From Thermoleophilaceae bacterium (GTDB taxonomy: Bacteria > Actinomycetota > Thermoleophilia > Solirubrobacterales > Thermoleophilaceae): a DNA stretch of 64,000 bases. The stretch's first letter is position 1. Every line of letters begins with the position of its first letter. Below, piece after piece: positions 25,181-32,329 of the stretch. The notes beneath the pieces are model-generated. The model saw only the letters and a list, made by a program, of their open reading frames with translations. It did not search any database and was not told the DNA's origin. The stretch lies in contig JAICJV010000008.1 of NCBI GenBank assembly GCA_025928265.1, positions 1 through 64,000 on the forward strand, read 5' to 3'. The translations under genes were made by a program, and so were the position numbers.

Positions 25181-25425
25181 CAGGCTCGGCTCACCACCAG
25201 GTCGATCGCCTGGCCGACCGTCTTTATGTCCTTCACGTCGTCGCCCTTGAGCACGACGCCGAACTCCTCCTCGATCACCTGCGCGAGCTCCACGATGTCG
25301 AGCGAGTCGATGTCGAGCTGGTCGAAGGTGGCGTCGCGCTTGATTTCGGCGCGGTCGGGGCCGAACGTGGCGAGCGTCTCCACGACCTTCTCCTCGACCG
25401 CCTCGGGGGTGACTGCTACGGGCAT
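25180..25425 (-). CDS. acpP: Acyl carrier protein
   Basis: 81 residues, acidic, with the phosphopantetheine attachment motif DIDSLDIVELAQVIEEEFGV (Ser in DSL). Of two near ATGs, 25425 is preferred because the GAGAGGAG ribosome site lies about eight bases upstream. The other (25431) would be directly against it. Its start lies inside the 3' end of fabH (10-bp overlap). It carries the growing chain for the surrounding Fab enzymes. Confidence 0.93.
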   Translation of the reverse strand: MPVAVTPEAVEEKVVETLATFGPDRAEIKRDATFDQLDIDSLDIVELAQVIEEEFGVVLKGDDVKDIKTVGQAIDLVVSRA

Positions 25426-26420
25426 GTCCATCTCCTCTCGTTTGTCAGGGTCATCGCGCCCCATGTGAAGCCCGCGCCGAATGCCGCGAGCAGGAGGGTG
25501 GATCCGGGCGCGGGGTCCGCCGCGGCGAGCGCCAGCGGCAATGACGCTGCGGAGGTGTTGCCCAGCGTGCCGATCGCGTTCACGACGCGGGTCGGATCGA
25601 GTCCGAGCCGATCGGCGACGGCGCTCAGGATGCGCGCGTTGGCCTGGTGATAGACGAACAGGTCCACGTCCGCGAGCTCGAGGCCGGCGGCGTCCACCGC
25701 GTCCCGTGTGACCTCCGTCAGGCGCACGACCGCGGCGCGGAACGTCTCGTGGCCGTCCATGCGGATCAGGCGCTCGTCGTGGCTCGCGCGGATGTGCGCC
25801 GCGCCGGCGCCGTCCGAGCGCAGGATGGCCGGGCCGATGAGGCCGGGCGCGGGGGAGGGGCCGACCACGACGGCGCCGGCTCCGTCGCCGAAGAGCGCGG
25901 CGGTGCGCCGATCGTCGTGGTCCGTGGCGCGAGTGACGATGTCGGCGCCGATCACGAGCGCGTGGCGGGCGCGGCTCGCCTCGACGTATGCAGTGGCCAT
26001 GCTGAGCGCGGCGAGGAAGCCGGTGCACGCTGCACCGACGTCGAACGCGCCGGCGTGGGTCGCGCCGAGGGCGTGCGCGACGACCGGCGCCGCGTTGGGT
26101 AGCAGGTCGTCCTGCGTGAAGGTGGCCACCACGACCAGGTCGAGGTCGGCCGCAGCGAGACCGGCATTCTTCAGCGCGTGGCGGCCGGCCGCGGTCGCGA
26201 GCCGGGTGAGCGACTCGCCGTCGCCTGCCATGCGCCGCTCGTGGATGCCGGTGCGCGACTCGATCCAGCCGTCGGCCACACCGATCCGCGCGGCTATGGG
26301 TGCGTTCGGCACCACCCGTGCGGGCAGCGCAGTTCCGAGCGCGGCGATCGAGGCGCCGCGCAGCTGCGGGCTGCCACTCTGCGGGCTGCCATTCCGCGGG
26401 CTGACGAGTCCAACGGCCAC
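25416..26420 (-). CDS. fabH: 3-oxoacyl-[acyl-carrier-protein] synthase III
   Basis: Primes fatty-acid synthesis by condensing an acyl-CoA with malonyl-ACP. The 334-residue protein has the catalytic Cys (FDVGAACTGFLAALSMA), His (YHQANARIL) and Asn (GTLGNTSAASLP), and the substrate loop WIESRTGIHERRMA. The first 22 residues (RNGSPQSGSPQL) are encoded by a small direct-repeat DNA stretch and precede the usual start of the fold, so translation could begin later than GTG 26420. It is the first gene of the operon and is divergent from the PucR-type regulator. Confidence 0.92.
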   Translation of the reverse strand: MAVGLVSPRNGSPQSGSPQLRGASIAALGTALPARVVPNAPIAARIGVADGWIESRTGIHERRMAGDGESLTRLATAAGRHALKNAGLAAADLDLVVVATFTQDDLLPNAAPVVAHALGATHAGAFDVGAACTGFLAALSMATAYVEASRARHALVIGADIVTRATDHDDRRTAALFGDGAGAVVVGPSPAPGLIGPAILRSDGAGAAHIRASHDERLIRMDGHETFRAAVVRLTEVTRDAVDAAGLELADVDLFVYHQANARILSAVADRLGLDPTRVVNAIGTLGNTSAASLPLALAAADPAPGSTLLLAAFGAGFTWGAMTLTNERRWTCP

Positions 26421-26440
26421 TCTTCGGAATGCAACCGCCG

Positions 26441-26502
26441 GCGCGATTCACGTTCTGCGTCGATTCGCAACAACGCGGGCGCGAATGCTCGTCGATTCGC
26501 AA
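26441..26502. promoter_or_regulatory. Direct-repeat operator candidate between fabH and the PucR-type regulator
   Basis: The 166-bp divergent intergenic region contains GTCGATTCGCAA twice (26459-26470 and 26491-26502), exactly 32 bp apart or three helical turns. A weaker CGATTCA copy lies at 26444-26450. The position between fabH and a FasR-like gene suggests binding sites for that regulator, but the known FasR site is not assumed here. Confidence 0.5.
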
Positions 26503-26586
26503 AGACCTGCGCGTGTGGCGTAACGGTCCGCCTCCGGTGAGGTAGAACGTGCAGGTCCCCTACGCCCCGAGGAAGGTCGTACTCGC

Positions 26587-27804
26587 ATGACCCTGGCCGT
26601 GCAAGCGAGACAGCCCGGGCTGAACGGCATGACGCCGTGGCCCGACGGGCCCGCCATCGCGGCGGCGCTCCGCCCCGCGGTGCCACGTCTGATCGGCGCG
26701 ATGATCGACGCCATCCGCGCCGAGATCCCGGAGTACGACCGCCCGCTGCGGGGACGCTTCGGCGAGAACGTGCGGGTGGGGACGTCGGCCTCGATAGAGC
26801 GCTTCCTCGCCTCGATCGCGGGGGAGGAGGCACCGGCGGTCTCGCGTGGCGAGCTCTACATCGAGCTCGGCCGCAACGAGGCGCGGCGCGGCCGGCCGAT
26901 CGATACGCTGCTCTCGGCCTACCGCATCGGCGCGCGGATGATGTGGCGCGGAATGGCCGCCGAGGGGCAGGCCGCGGGGATCGAGCCGGACACCATGTAC
27001 CGGCTCGCCGAGGCCGTGTTCGCCTACGTCGACGAGCTCTCGCACGAGTCCGCGACCGGGTACGCCGAGGAGCAGGCGCTGATGGACGGCGCCCGCGAGC
27101 GCGAGCGGGAGCGGATGCTCGAGGTGCTGATGCGGCGCCCGCCCGCCGACGCGGTCCTGACGCACGCTCAGGCCACTCGCGCGGAGTGGACCGTTCCCGA
27201 CCGGTTCGCGCCGGTGGCGCTGCCCTCGGCGCGCGTATCGGCGCGGGCGCTCGAGCACCGGCTGCCCGGCGGCTCGATGGCGGCCACGCTCGACGGCATG
27301 ACCGTCGCGCTCGTGCCCGACATCGACGGGCCCGGCCGAGATGTGGAGCTCGAGCGTGCCCTGCGCGGTGAGCCGGCCGCCCGCGGCGCCGAGGGCGGGT
27401 GGCAGGATGCGGCCGAGGCGATCGCGCGCGCGGTTCTGGCGGCCGAGCTCCAGGAGGCGGGCGTGCTCGCGGCCGACTGCATCGTGTGCGCCGACGACCA
27501 CCTCGTGGACCTGATCGTCCACCGCGATCCCGAGCGCGCGAAGGCGCTGGCAAACAGCGCGCTCGAGCCGCTCGACGCGCTCACGCCGTCATCGCGCGAA
27601 CGCCTGACCGAGACGCTCGAGGCCTGGCTCGCCAACGCCTGCAACACCACGGAGACTGCGCGGGCGCTGCACCTCCACCCGCAGACGCTTCGCTACAGGC
27701 TGCGCCAGCTCGACGAGGTGCTGGGCGCCGACCGGATGGCCGACGCCGAATCCCGGCTCGCGCTCCAGCTCGCGCTCAAGGTGCGGCGCGGGCGCCGCGG
27801 CTAG
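26587..27804 (+). CDS. PucR-family regulator, FasR-like
   Basis: 405 residues. The C-terminal 60 residues are the PucR-type helix-turn-helix (LEAWLANACNTTETARALHLHPQTLRYRLRQLDEVLGAD). The N-terminal about 170 residues are an all-helical region (RLIGAMIDAIRAEIPEYD...) seen in actinobacterial PucR/CdaR-like regulators. A central GGDEF-like alpha/beta part lies between. In Streptomyces the FasR regulator of this kind sits beside and activates fabD-fabH-acpP-fabF. The divergent placement next to fabH-acpP-fabF supports the same role here, as inference. The stop overlaps the convergent next gene (CTAG). Confidence 0.8.
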   Translation: MTLAVQARQPGLNGMTPWPDGPAIAAALRPAVPRLIGAMIDAIRAEIPEYDRPLRGRFGENVRVGTSASIERFLASIAGEEAPAVSRGELYIELGRNEARRGRPIDTLLSAYRIGARMMWRGMAAEGQAAGIEPDTMYRLAEAVFAYVDELSHESATGYAEEQALMDGARERERERMLEVLMRRPPADAVLTHAQATRAEWTVPDRFAPVALPSARVSARALEHRLPGGSMAATLDGMTVALVPDIDGPGRDVELERALRGEPAARGAEGGWQDAAEAIARAVLAAELQEAGVLAADCIVCADDHLVDLIVHRDPERAKALANSALEPLDALTPSSRERLTETLEAWLANACNTTETARALHLHPQTLRYRLRQLDEVLGADRMADAESRLALQLALKVRRGRRG

Positions 27805-28085
27805 GCGACCGCCTGCCCCTCGACGACCGCGGCATGCACAGGTAACGCCTCAAGATGCTCGGGCGCGGGCATCCCGTGGCGCTCACGCAGCTCGGTGAGC
27901 GCCCCGGCCAGAAACGCCTCGGCCGCCTCGCGCGTCGGGCAGGTGTCGACGAGCACGATCCCGTCGGGAGCGCGCATGCAGAGGTGCAGGCGCATGGCGG
28001 TCGGGGACGCCTCGGCGAGCATCGCGTCGTAGCGGCGCAGCAGGTCGTCCGGGTCGCCGGAGAACTTCAGGATGGATGCGTGCAT
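27801..28085 (-). CDS. Small ferredoxin-like-fold protein (ABM-like)
   Basis: 94 residues. A strand-helix-strand order (ASILKFSGDPDDLLRRYDAML... LHLCMRAPDGIVLVDTCPTREAAEAFLAG) resembles antibiotic-biosynthesis-monooxygenase or stress-responsive dimeric alpha/beta barrel proteins. No catalytic residues are identifiable. It begins 1 bp after the acetyltransferase gene stop, so the two form one unit. Confidence 0.6.
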   Translation of the reverse strand: MHASILKFSGDPDDLLRRYDAMLAEASPTAMRLHLCMRAPDGIVLVDTCPTREAAEAFLAGALTELRERHGMPAPEHLEALPVHAAVVEGQAVA

Positions 28086-28086
28086 G

Positions 28087-28890
28087 TCAGTTCACCGTCC
28101 AGTGGGTTCGGGTGTAGGGAATGTGGAAGCCGAGCCGGGCGAAGTAGTCGTATGCCGGCGTGTCGCGATCCGGCGACGGCGCCTCTATGTCGGCGATGAA
28201 GCTGCGCACGCCCTCCTTCAGCCCCTCGGCCACGATCTGCGCGCAGAGCGCGGCGTCGGCCCCGTAGTCGTCTGTCATCACGCCGGGGACCGGCCCGTCG
28301 ATGCCGAGCCAGGCGACGCCGCCCGAGCCCACGTACATTCCCCGCGCGCCCACGATGCGACCGGCCCGGCGCGCGACGTACTGGTGCCACCCCGGCCGGT
28401 CGACGAGCTGCTGGAGCCACATTCCCGTGTCGAGCCGGTAGACGCGCTGGATGAACTCTGCCCACTCGTCGGCGTGCTCGCGGTCGACGCGCTCGACGGT
28501 GAACCGGCCGTTCGCGGGCGGAGTGAGGGGCTCACCACCGCGGACGACGCGGTCCTGTGCGTCGAACGGCTCGAGCCCGCGCTCGCCCAGCCATGTCTCG
28601 TAGTCGCGGGGAAGGCACTCCGGTTGCGACTGGAGCAGGAACATCGAGATCCCGGCCTCACGCCAGCCGCCGAGGATCTCGTCGACGTGGGCGGGCGTGG
28701 CGGGCTGGACGACCCCGAGCCCGATCGCGCGGCTGAAGTAGCGCCGCCCGGTGGCCGCCCACTCGATCACGAGCGCTCCCGCCACGCGCCGGGCCGACAG
28801 GCCCGCAGACTCCGCGAACTGCGCCGGGGCGGCGCGGAACATGTCATCCCACGCCTCGACCTCGGCAGCCTCGATCGTCGCTGCGTTCAC
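28087..28890 (-). CDS. GNAT-family N-acetyltransferase
   Basis: 267 residues. The C-terminal half carries a GNAT core: YVARRAGRIVGARGMYVGSGGVAWLGIDGPVPG strands and a final helix-strand YDYFARLGFHIPYTRTHWTVN typical of the GNAT C-terminus. The N-terminal half is a second, degenerate GNAT-like module. The acceptor is unknown. Its promoter region holds two palindromic operators shared with the divergent TetR gene, so it is probably repressed by that protein. Confidence 0.65.
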   Translation of the reverse strand: MNAATIEAAEVEAWDDMFRAAPAQFAESAGLSARRVAGALVIEWAATGRRYFSRAIGLGVVQPATPAHVDEILGGWREAGISMFLLQSQPECLPRDYETWLGERGLEPFDAQDRVVRGGEPLTPPANGRFTVERVDREHADEWAEFIQRVYRLDTGMWLQQLVDRPGWHQYVARRAGRIVGARGMYVGSGGVAWLGIDGPVPGVMTDDYGADAALCAQIVAEGLKEGVRSFIADIEAPSPDRDTPAYDYFARLGFHIPYTRTHWTVN

Positions 28891-28923
28891 AGCGGCCTCC
28901 TTCCTCGGCTAGACGGCGAATCT

Positions 28924-28936
28924 AGACAGCGTGTCT
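28924..28936. promoter_or_regulatory. Palindromic operator 1 for TetR regulator
   Basis: AGACA-GCG-TGTCT, a perfect inverted repeat with a 3-bp centre. It lies between the divergent GNAT and TetR genes. The second copy has the same arms and centre length, 31 bp away, matching three helical turns. It probably controls both genes. Confidence 0.7.
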
Positions 28937-28953
28937 GGAACCCTACGCTCTTG

Positions 28954-28968
28954 TAGACAACGTGTCTA
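28954..28968. promoter_or_regulatory. Palindromic operator 2 for TetR regulator
   Basis: TAGACA-ACG-TGTCTA, the longer and better palindrome of the pair. It is placed only 10 bp before the TetR start, so bound repressor would block initiation or early elongation. Confidence 0.7.
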
Positions 28969-28978
28969 GACTGTGCGT

Positions 28979-29596
28979 GTGCCAGCTGTTCGCGCATATC
29001 GCGCTCGCGGCCGCCAGCAGCGGTCGGAGGACACGCGGCGGCGGATCATGGAGGCGGTCCGGGACCTGCTCGCCGAGGGGCGCTTCCACGAGTCGAGCGT
29101 CGAGCAGGTGGCCGAGCGCGCGGGCATCTCGCGCGCGACGCTGTACCAGCACTTCCGGTCGAGGATCGAGCTCGTCGACGAGATGTGCGACGCCTTCGAC
29201 GCGAATCCGGCCCTGCTCGCCCTCCGCGACACGGTCGTTCTGGACGACCCGCACGCCGCACTCGACGAGACGATCGCGAACACGGTCGCATTCTGGTCGT
29301 CGGAGGACGCGGTGCTCGAGCAGCTCTACGGCGTGGCCGCCGTCGACCAGGCGGCGCGGGACCTGGTGGACCGCCAGCGCGCCGACCGGCGCGGCGAGAT
29401 GAAGCGCCTGGCGCGCCGGCTGAAGCTGGCGGGCGTTCTGCGAAGCGGCGTCGGGCAGACGAGCGCGCTCACGCTGCTGATGCTGTTGACGAGCTACGAG
29501 AGCTATCGCGAGCTGCGCGAGGCGGGGCTGGGGGAGCGCGAGGTCACGAAGACCCTGCGTGAGACTGCTCATAGGCAGCTTCTGGACCAGCGCTGA
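28979..29596 (+). CDS. TetR-family transcriptional regulator
   Basis: 205 residues. The N-terminal TetR HTH is clear (TRRRIMEAVRDLLAEGRFHESSVEQVAERAGISRATLYQHFRSRIEL). The C-terminal ligand-binding helices have no recognised subclass. The start is GTG 28979 (GTG 28973 is also in frame). Two identical-arm palindromes directly upstream indicate autoregulation and control of the divergent acetyltransferase gene. Ligand unknown. Confidence 0.88.
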   Translation: MPAVRAYRARGRQQRSEDTRRRIMEAVRDLLAEGRFHESSVEQVAERAGISRATLYQHFRSRIELVDEMCDAFDANPALLALRDTVVLDDPHAALDETIANTVAFWSSEDAVLEQLYGVAAVDQAARDLVDRQRADRRGEMKRLARRLKLAGVLRSGVGQTSALTLLMLLTSYESYRELREAGLGEREVTKTLRETAHRQLLDQR

Positions 29597-29640
29597 AGCG
29601 GCGCGGACCGCTCGACGCGCCGGTAGCATGCGGTCGCGCG

Positions 29641-31392
29641 ATGAGGTTCTGGCGGGGACGCAGCCGGCGTATGCGCGCCTTCACGGTGCTCGGGGGCCTG
29701 CTGCTGCTCGCGGTCGTGACGAGCGTCGCCTTCGCCCAGGGCAACCCGCTCAACGACCTCTTCGCCATCGGCCAGGGCAGCGGCGACTCGCCCACTGCGG
29801 CAACCATCCAGAAGCCGCCGGACCCGTCGTACGCCCCGACGCCGCCGCCGTCGAGCTGTGTGCCCGGATCGAGGCCCGAGCCCGGCGTCGACGGCCGCGT
29901 CCCGGCGGATTCGATCGGCAAGGGGCTGAACTGCAACATCGGCCTCGTCGGCCACCAGGGCACCGAGGGCGGATTCAAGACGTTCCGCTACGTCGACCCC
30001 GCCGGCCACGTGTGCGCCTTCTACGACACCACGCTGCTGTTCCCCACCAACTTCGCCAACCCGGGTGGAGGCTCGCACGGCATCGCGGTGCTCGACATGA
30101 CCGACCCCGCGCATCCCAAGCAGACGGCCACGCTCGACACGGTCGCCATGGAGTCGCCGCACGAGTCGCTCAACCTGAACGAGCGGCGCGGCCTGCTCGC
30201 CGCCGTGAACGGCAACCCGGCCACCTACCCGGGCTTCGTATCGATCTACGACGTGAGCCAGGACTGCCGCCACCCGGTCCTCGACGCCGACGGCCCGTAC
30301 GCGCGCTTCGGGCACGAGAGCGGCTTCTCGTCCGACGGCAAGACCTTCTACGCGACCAGCACGGCGCTTCAGGCGATCACCGCGATCGACGTGACCGACC
30401 CGAAGGACCCGCACGCCATCTGGCAGGGCAACGTCTACTCGCACGGCATGTCGCTGTCAGACGACGGCAACCGCGCGTACATCGCGGATCCGAAGGGCAA
30501 CATGCTGATCCTCGACACGTCGCAGATCCAGGCGCGCAAGCCTCATCCGACGGTGCGAGAGGTCAGCCGCATCACGTGGGACAAGGCGTCGATCCCGCAG
30601 AACGCGATCCCGTTCACCGAGAACGGTCACCCGTATGTGCTCGAGTTCGACGAGTACACCCAGCAGACGCTGAACCCGTCCGGCGATCCCGACCAGGTGG
30701 GCGCCGCGCGGATCATCGACATCGCGGACGAGACGCATCCGGTCGTGATCTCGAACATCCGCCTTGCGATCGACAACCCGGCCGAGCACAAGGCCGCAAA
30801 GGGCGATCCGGGCACCACCGATCCCGCGCAGGGCTACGCCGCGCACTACTGCAACATCCCCACGCGCGTGAACCCGAAGGTGGTCGCATGCTCGTTCATC
30901 GCCTCCGGCCTGCGCGTCTTCGACATCAGCGACCTCCTGCATCCGAAGGAGATCGCGTATTACGTCGCGGCATCGAAGAAGGACACGCAGAATGGCTACG
31001 ACGGCAGCAACTTCGCGATGTCGATGCCGGCGTTCGCCCCCGGGCGGCAGATCTGGTACACGGACGGCCCGAGCGGCTTCTACGTGCTTCAGGTGGACAA
31101 GAGCGTGTGGCCGACGGGCGCCACGCCCAAGAAGGCCTGTACGGCGAAGTCGCGCGCCCGGCACCTCCGGGTGCGGAAGCACAAGGTCAAGCGCGTGCGC
31201 GTGACACTTACGAAGAGCGGCAGGCGCGTACGTGGCGCAGTGGTCCGTGTTCGCGGCGCGGGCCTGAAGCGCAAGGCGAAGACCAACCGCCGCGGCCAGG
31301 TCGTGTTCAGGCTGAAGGCGCGCCGCAGCGGCCGCGTGACCGTCAGCTCGCCGGGATGCGGTCGGAAGCTGCGCGTGAGGACGCTGCACTAA
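29641..31392 (+). CDS. Secreted LVIVD-repeat beta-propeller protein
   Basis: 583 residues. A signal/anchor segment (AFTVLGGLLLLAVVTSVAFA) is followed by repeats of the LVIVD type, each with a GIAVLDMTDPAHPKQ, VSIYDVSQD, ITAIDVTDPKDPH, MLILDTSQ or LRVFDISDLLHPKEI unit. These build a beta-propeller on the cell surface. The C-terminal about 85 residues are very basic (RARHLRVRKHKVKRVRVTL) and end as an Ig-like or carboxypeptidase-regulatory beta module (RRGQVVFRLKARRSGRVTVS), possibly binding acidic envelope polymers. Specific function unknown. Confidence 0.78.
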   Translation: MRFWRGRSRRMRAFTVLGGLLLLAVVTSVAFAQGNPLNDLFAIGQGSGDSPTAATIQKPPDPSYAPTPPPSSCVPGSRPEPGVDGRVPADSIGKGLNCNIGLVGHQGTEGGFKTFRYVDPAGHVCAFYDTTLLFPTNFANPGGGSHGIAVLDMTDPAHPKQTATLDTVAMESPHESLNLNERRGLLAAVNGNPATYPGFVSIYDVSQDCRHPVLDADGPYARFGHESGFSSDGKTFYATSTALQAITAIDVTDPKDPHAIWQGNVYSHGMSLSDDGNRAYIADPKGNMLILDTSQIQARKPHPTVREVSRITWDKASIPQNAIPFTENGHPYVLEFDEYTQQTLNPSGDPDQVGAARIIDIADETHPVVISNIRLAIDNPAEHKAAKGDPGTTDPAQGYAAHYCNIPTRVNPKVVACSFIASGLRVFDISDLLHPKEIAYYVAASKKDTQNGYDGSNFAMSMPAFAPGRQIWYTDGPSGFYVLQVDKSVWPTGATPKKACTAKSRARHLRVRKHKVKRVRVTLTKSGRRVRGAVVRVRGAGLKRKAKTNRRGQVVFRLKARRSGRVTVSSPGCGRKLRVRTLH

Positions 31393-31414
31393 ACCGCGTG
31401 GCAGTCTTCGCCGC

Positions 31415-31795
31415 GTGACCGCGGACGAGCTGCGCGCCTGGTGCCTGGATCAGAACGGAGCGATGGAGGACTTCCCGTTCGGCCCGCACACATCGGTCTT
31501 CAAGGTGGCGGGCAAGATGTTCGCGCTGAGCGCGCTGGACGGCGACCCGCTGCAGGTGAGCGTGAAGTGCGAGCCCGAGCTGGCCGTGGAGCTGCGCCGC
31601 ACCTACGACCCGATCGGGCCGGGGTATCACCTCAACAAGCGTCACTGGAACACGATCGTTGTCGACGGCACGCTGCCGGATCAGTTCCTGCGCGACCTCG
31701 TGGAGGACTCGTACGACCTGGTGGTGAGCGCGCTGCCGAGGCGGACGCAGACGGAGCTGGGTTGGCCGCCGGCGCTGGAGGAGGCGAAGTCATGA
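31415..31795 (+). CDS. MmcQ/YjbR-family protein
   Basis: 126 residues with the CyaY-like/YjbR fold. Diagnostic segments are MEDFPFGPHTSVFKVAGKMFAL, PLQVSVKCEPELAVELRRTYDPIGPGYHLNKRHWNTI and a final helix EDSYDLVVSALPRR. Members are often annotated as DNA-binding, although the biochemical role is not settled. GTG start 22 bp after the preceding gene. It overlaps the next gene by ATGA. Confidence 0.85.
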   Translation: MTADELRAWCLDQNGAMEDFPFGPHTSVFKVAGKMFALSALDGDPLQVSVKCEPELAVELRRTYDPIGPGYHLNKRHWNTIVVDGTLPDQFLRDLVEDSYDLVVSALPRRTQTELGWPPALEEAKS

Positions 31796-32169
31796 CCGAA
31801 GCGAGCGTGCGTGCGCCGTCGTTGCAGGCGTTCCTCGACGCTTTCAACGCGCACGACGTAGACGCGGTGATGTCGTTCTTCAGCGACGACTGTGTCTTCG
31901 ACATGCCGCGCGGGCCCGAGCCGGGGGGCCGCCGGCTGATCGGGAGGGAGCAGGTGCGCGCGGGCATCCAGTCGAGGTTCGAGGGGATCCCCGACATCAG
32001 GTACGGCGACGACCGTCACTGGACGTGCGGCGACCGCGGCGTATCGGAGTGGACGATCCGCGGCACCACGTCATCCGGCGAGCACATCGAGGTGCGCGGC
32101 TGCGATCTGTTCGAGTTCGCGGACGGCAAGATCAGCCGCAAGGACTCGTTCTGGAAGATCGTGGAGTGA
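31792..32169 (+). CDS. SnoaL/NTF2-like protein
   Basis: 125 residues with the NTF2-like cone fold: N-terminal helix LQAFLDAFNAHDVDAVMSFFSDDCVFDMP, conserved GREQVRAGI, and the strand pair DLFEFADGKISRKDSFWKIVE ending the fold. It may be a small ketosteroid-isomerase-like enzyme or a ligand-binding protein. The start ATG overlaps the MmcQ-like stop. A strong GC hairpin lies 9 bp after its stop. Confidence 0.8.
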   Translation: MTEASVRAPSLQAFLDAFNAHDVDAVMSFFSDDCVFDMPRGPEPGGRRLIGREQVRAGIQSRFEGIPDIRYGDDRHWTCGDRGVSEWTIRGTTSSGEHIEVRGCDLFEFADGKISRKDSFWKIVE

Positions 32170-32177
32170 GGGGTGTT

Positions 32178-32198
32178 GGCGGGGCGCGAGGCCCCGCC
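32178..32198 (+). terminator. Hairpin terminator
   Basis: An 8-bp perfect GC stem GGCGGGGC / GCCCCGCC with a GCGAG loop lies 9 bp after the SnoaL-like stop and ends the 31.4 kb unit. There is no T run. Confidence 0.6.
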
Positions 32199-32291
32199 GT
32201 CCCGAGGGACGCCGCGTCGACGCTCCCCGCTTCAGCTGCTGTGTTCCGCGGAACCCTCCGCTCCCAGCTTCCGTCCGAGCCGCCTCTATCC

Positions 32292-32309
32292 TACGAACAT
32301 ATGTTCGTA
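32292..32309. promoter_or_regulatory. LexA (SOS) box
   Basis: TACGAACATATGTTCGTA is a perfect 18-bp palindrome containing the actinobacterial/Bacillus SOS core GAAC-N4-GTTC (32295-32306). It lies 21 bp before the start of the DUF222/HNH gene. Homologous 13E12-repeat genes in mycobacteria are known to carry LexA boxes. Confidence 0.85.
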
Positions 32310-32329
32310 TCAAGGGCAAGGAGGCGCGC

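Noticed and set aside
28900-28975. Possible tRNA or small RNA in the gap before the TetR gene
   Set aside because: The symmetry is two short palindromic operators. There is no cloverleaf or T-loop sequence.
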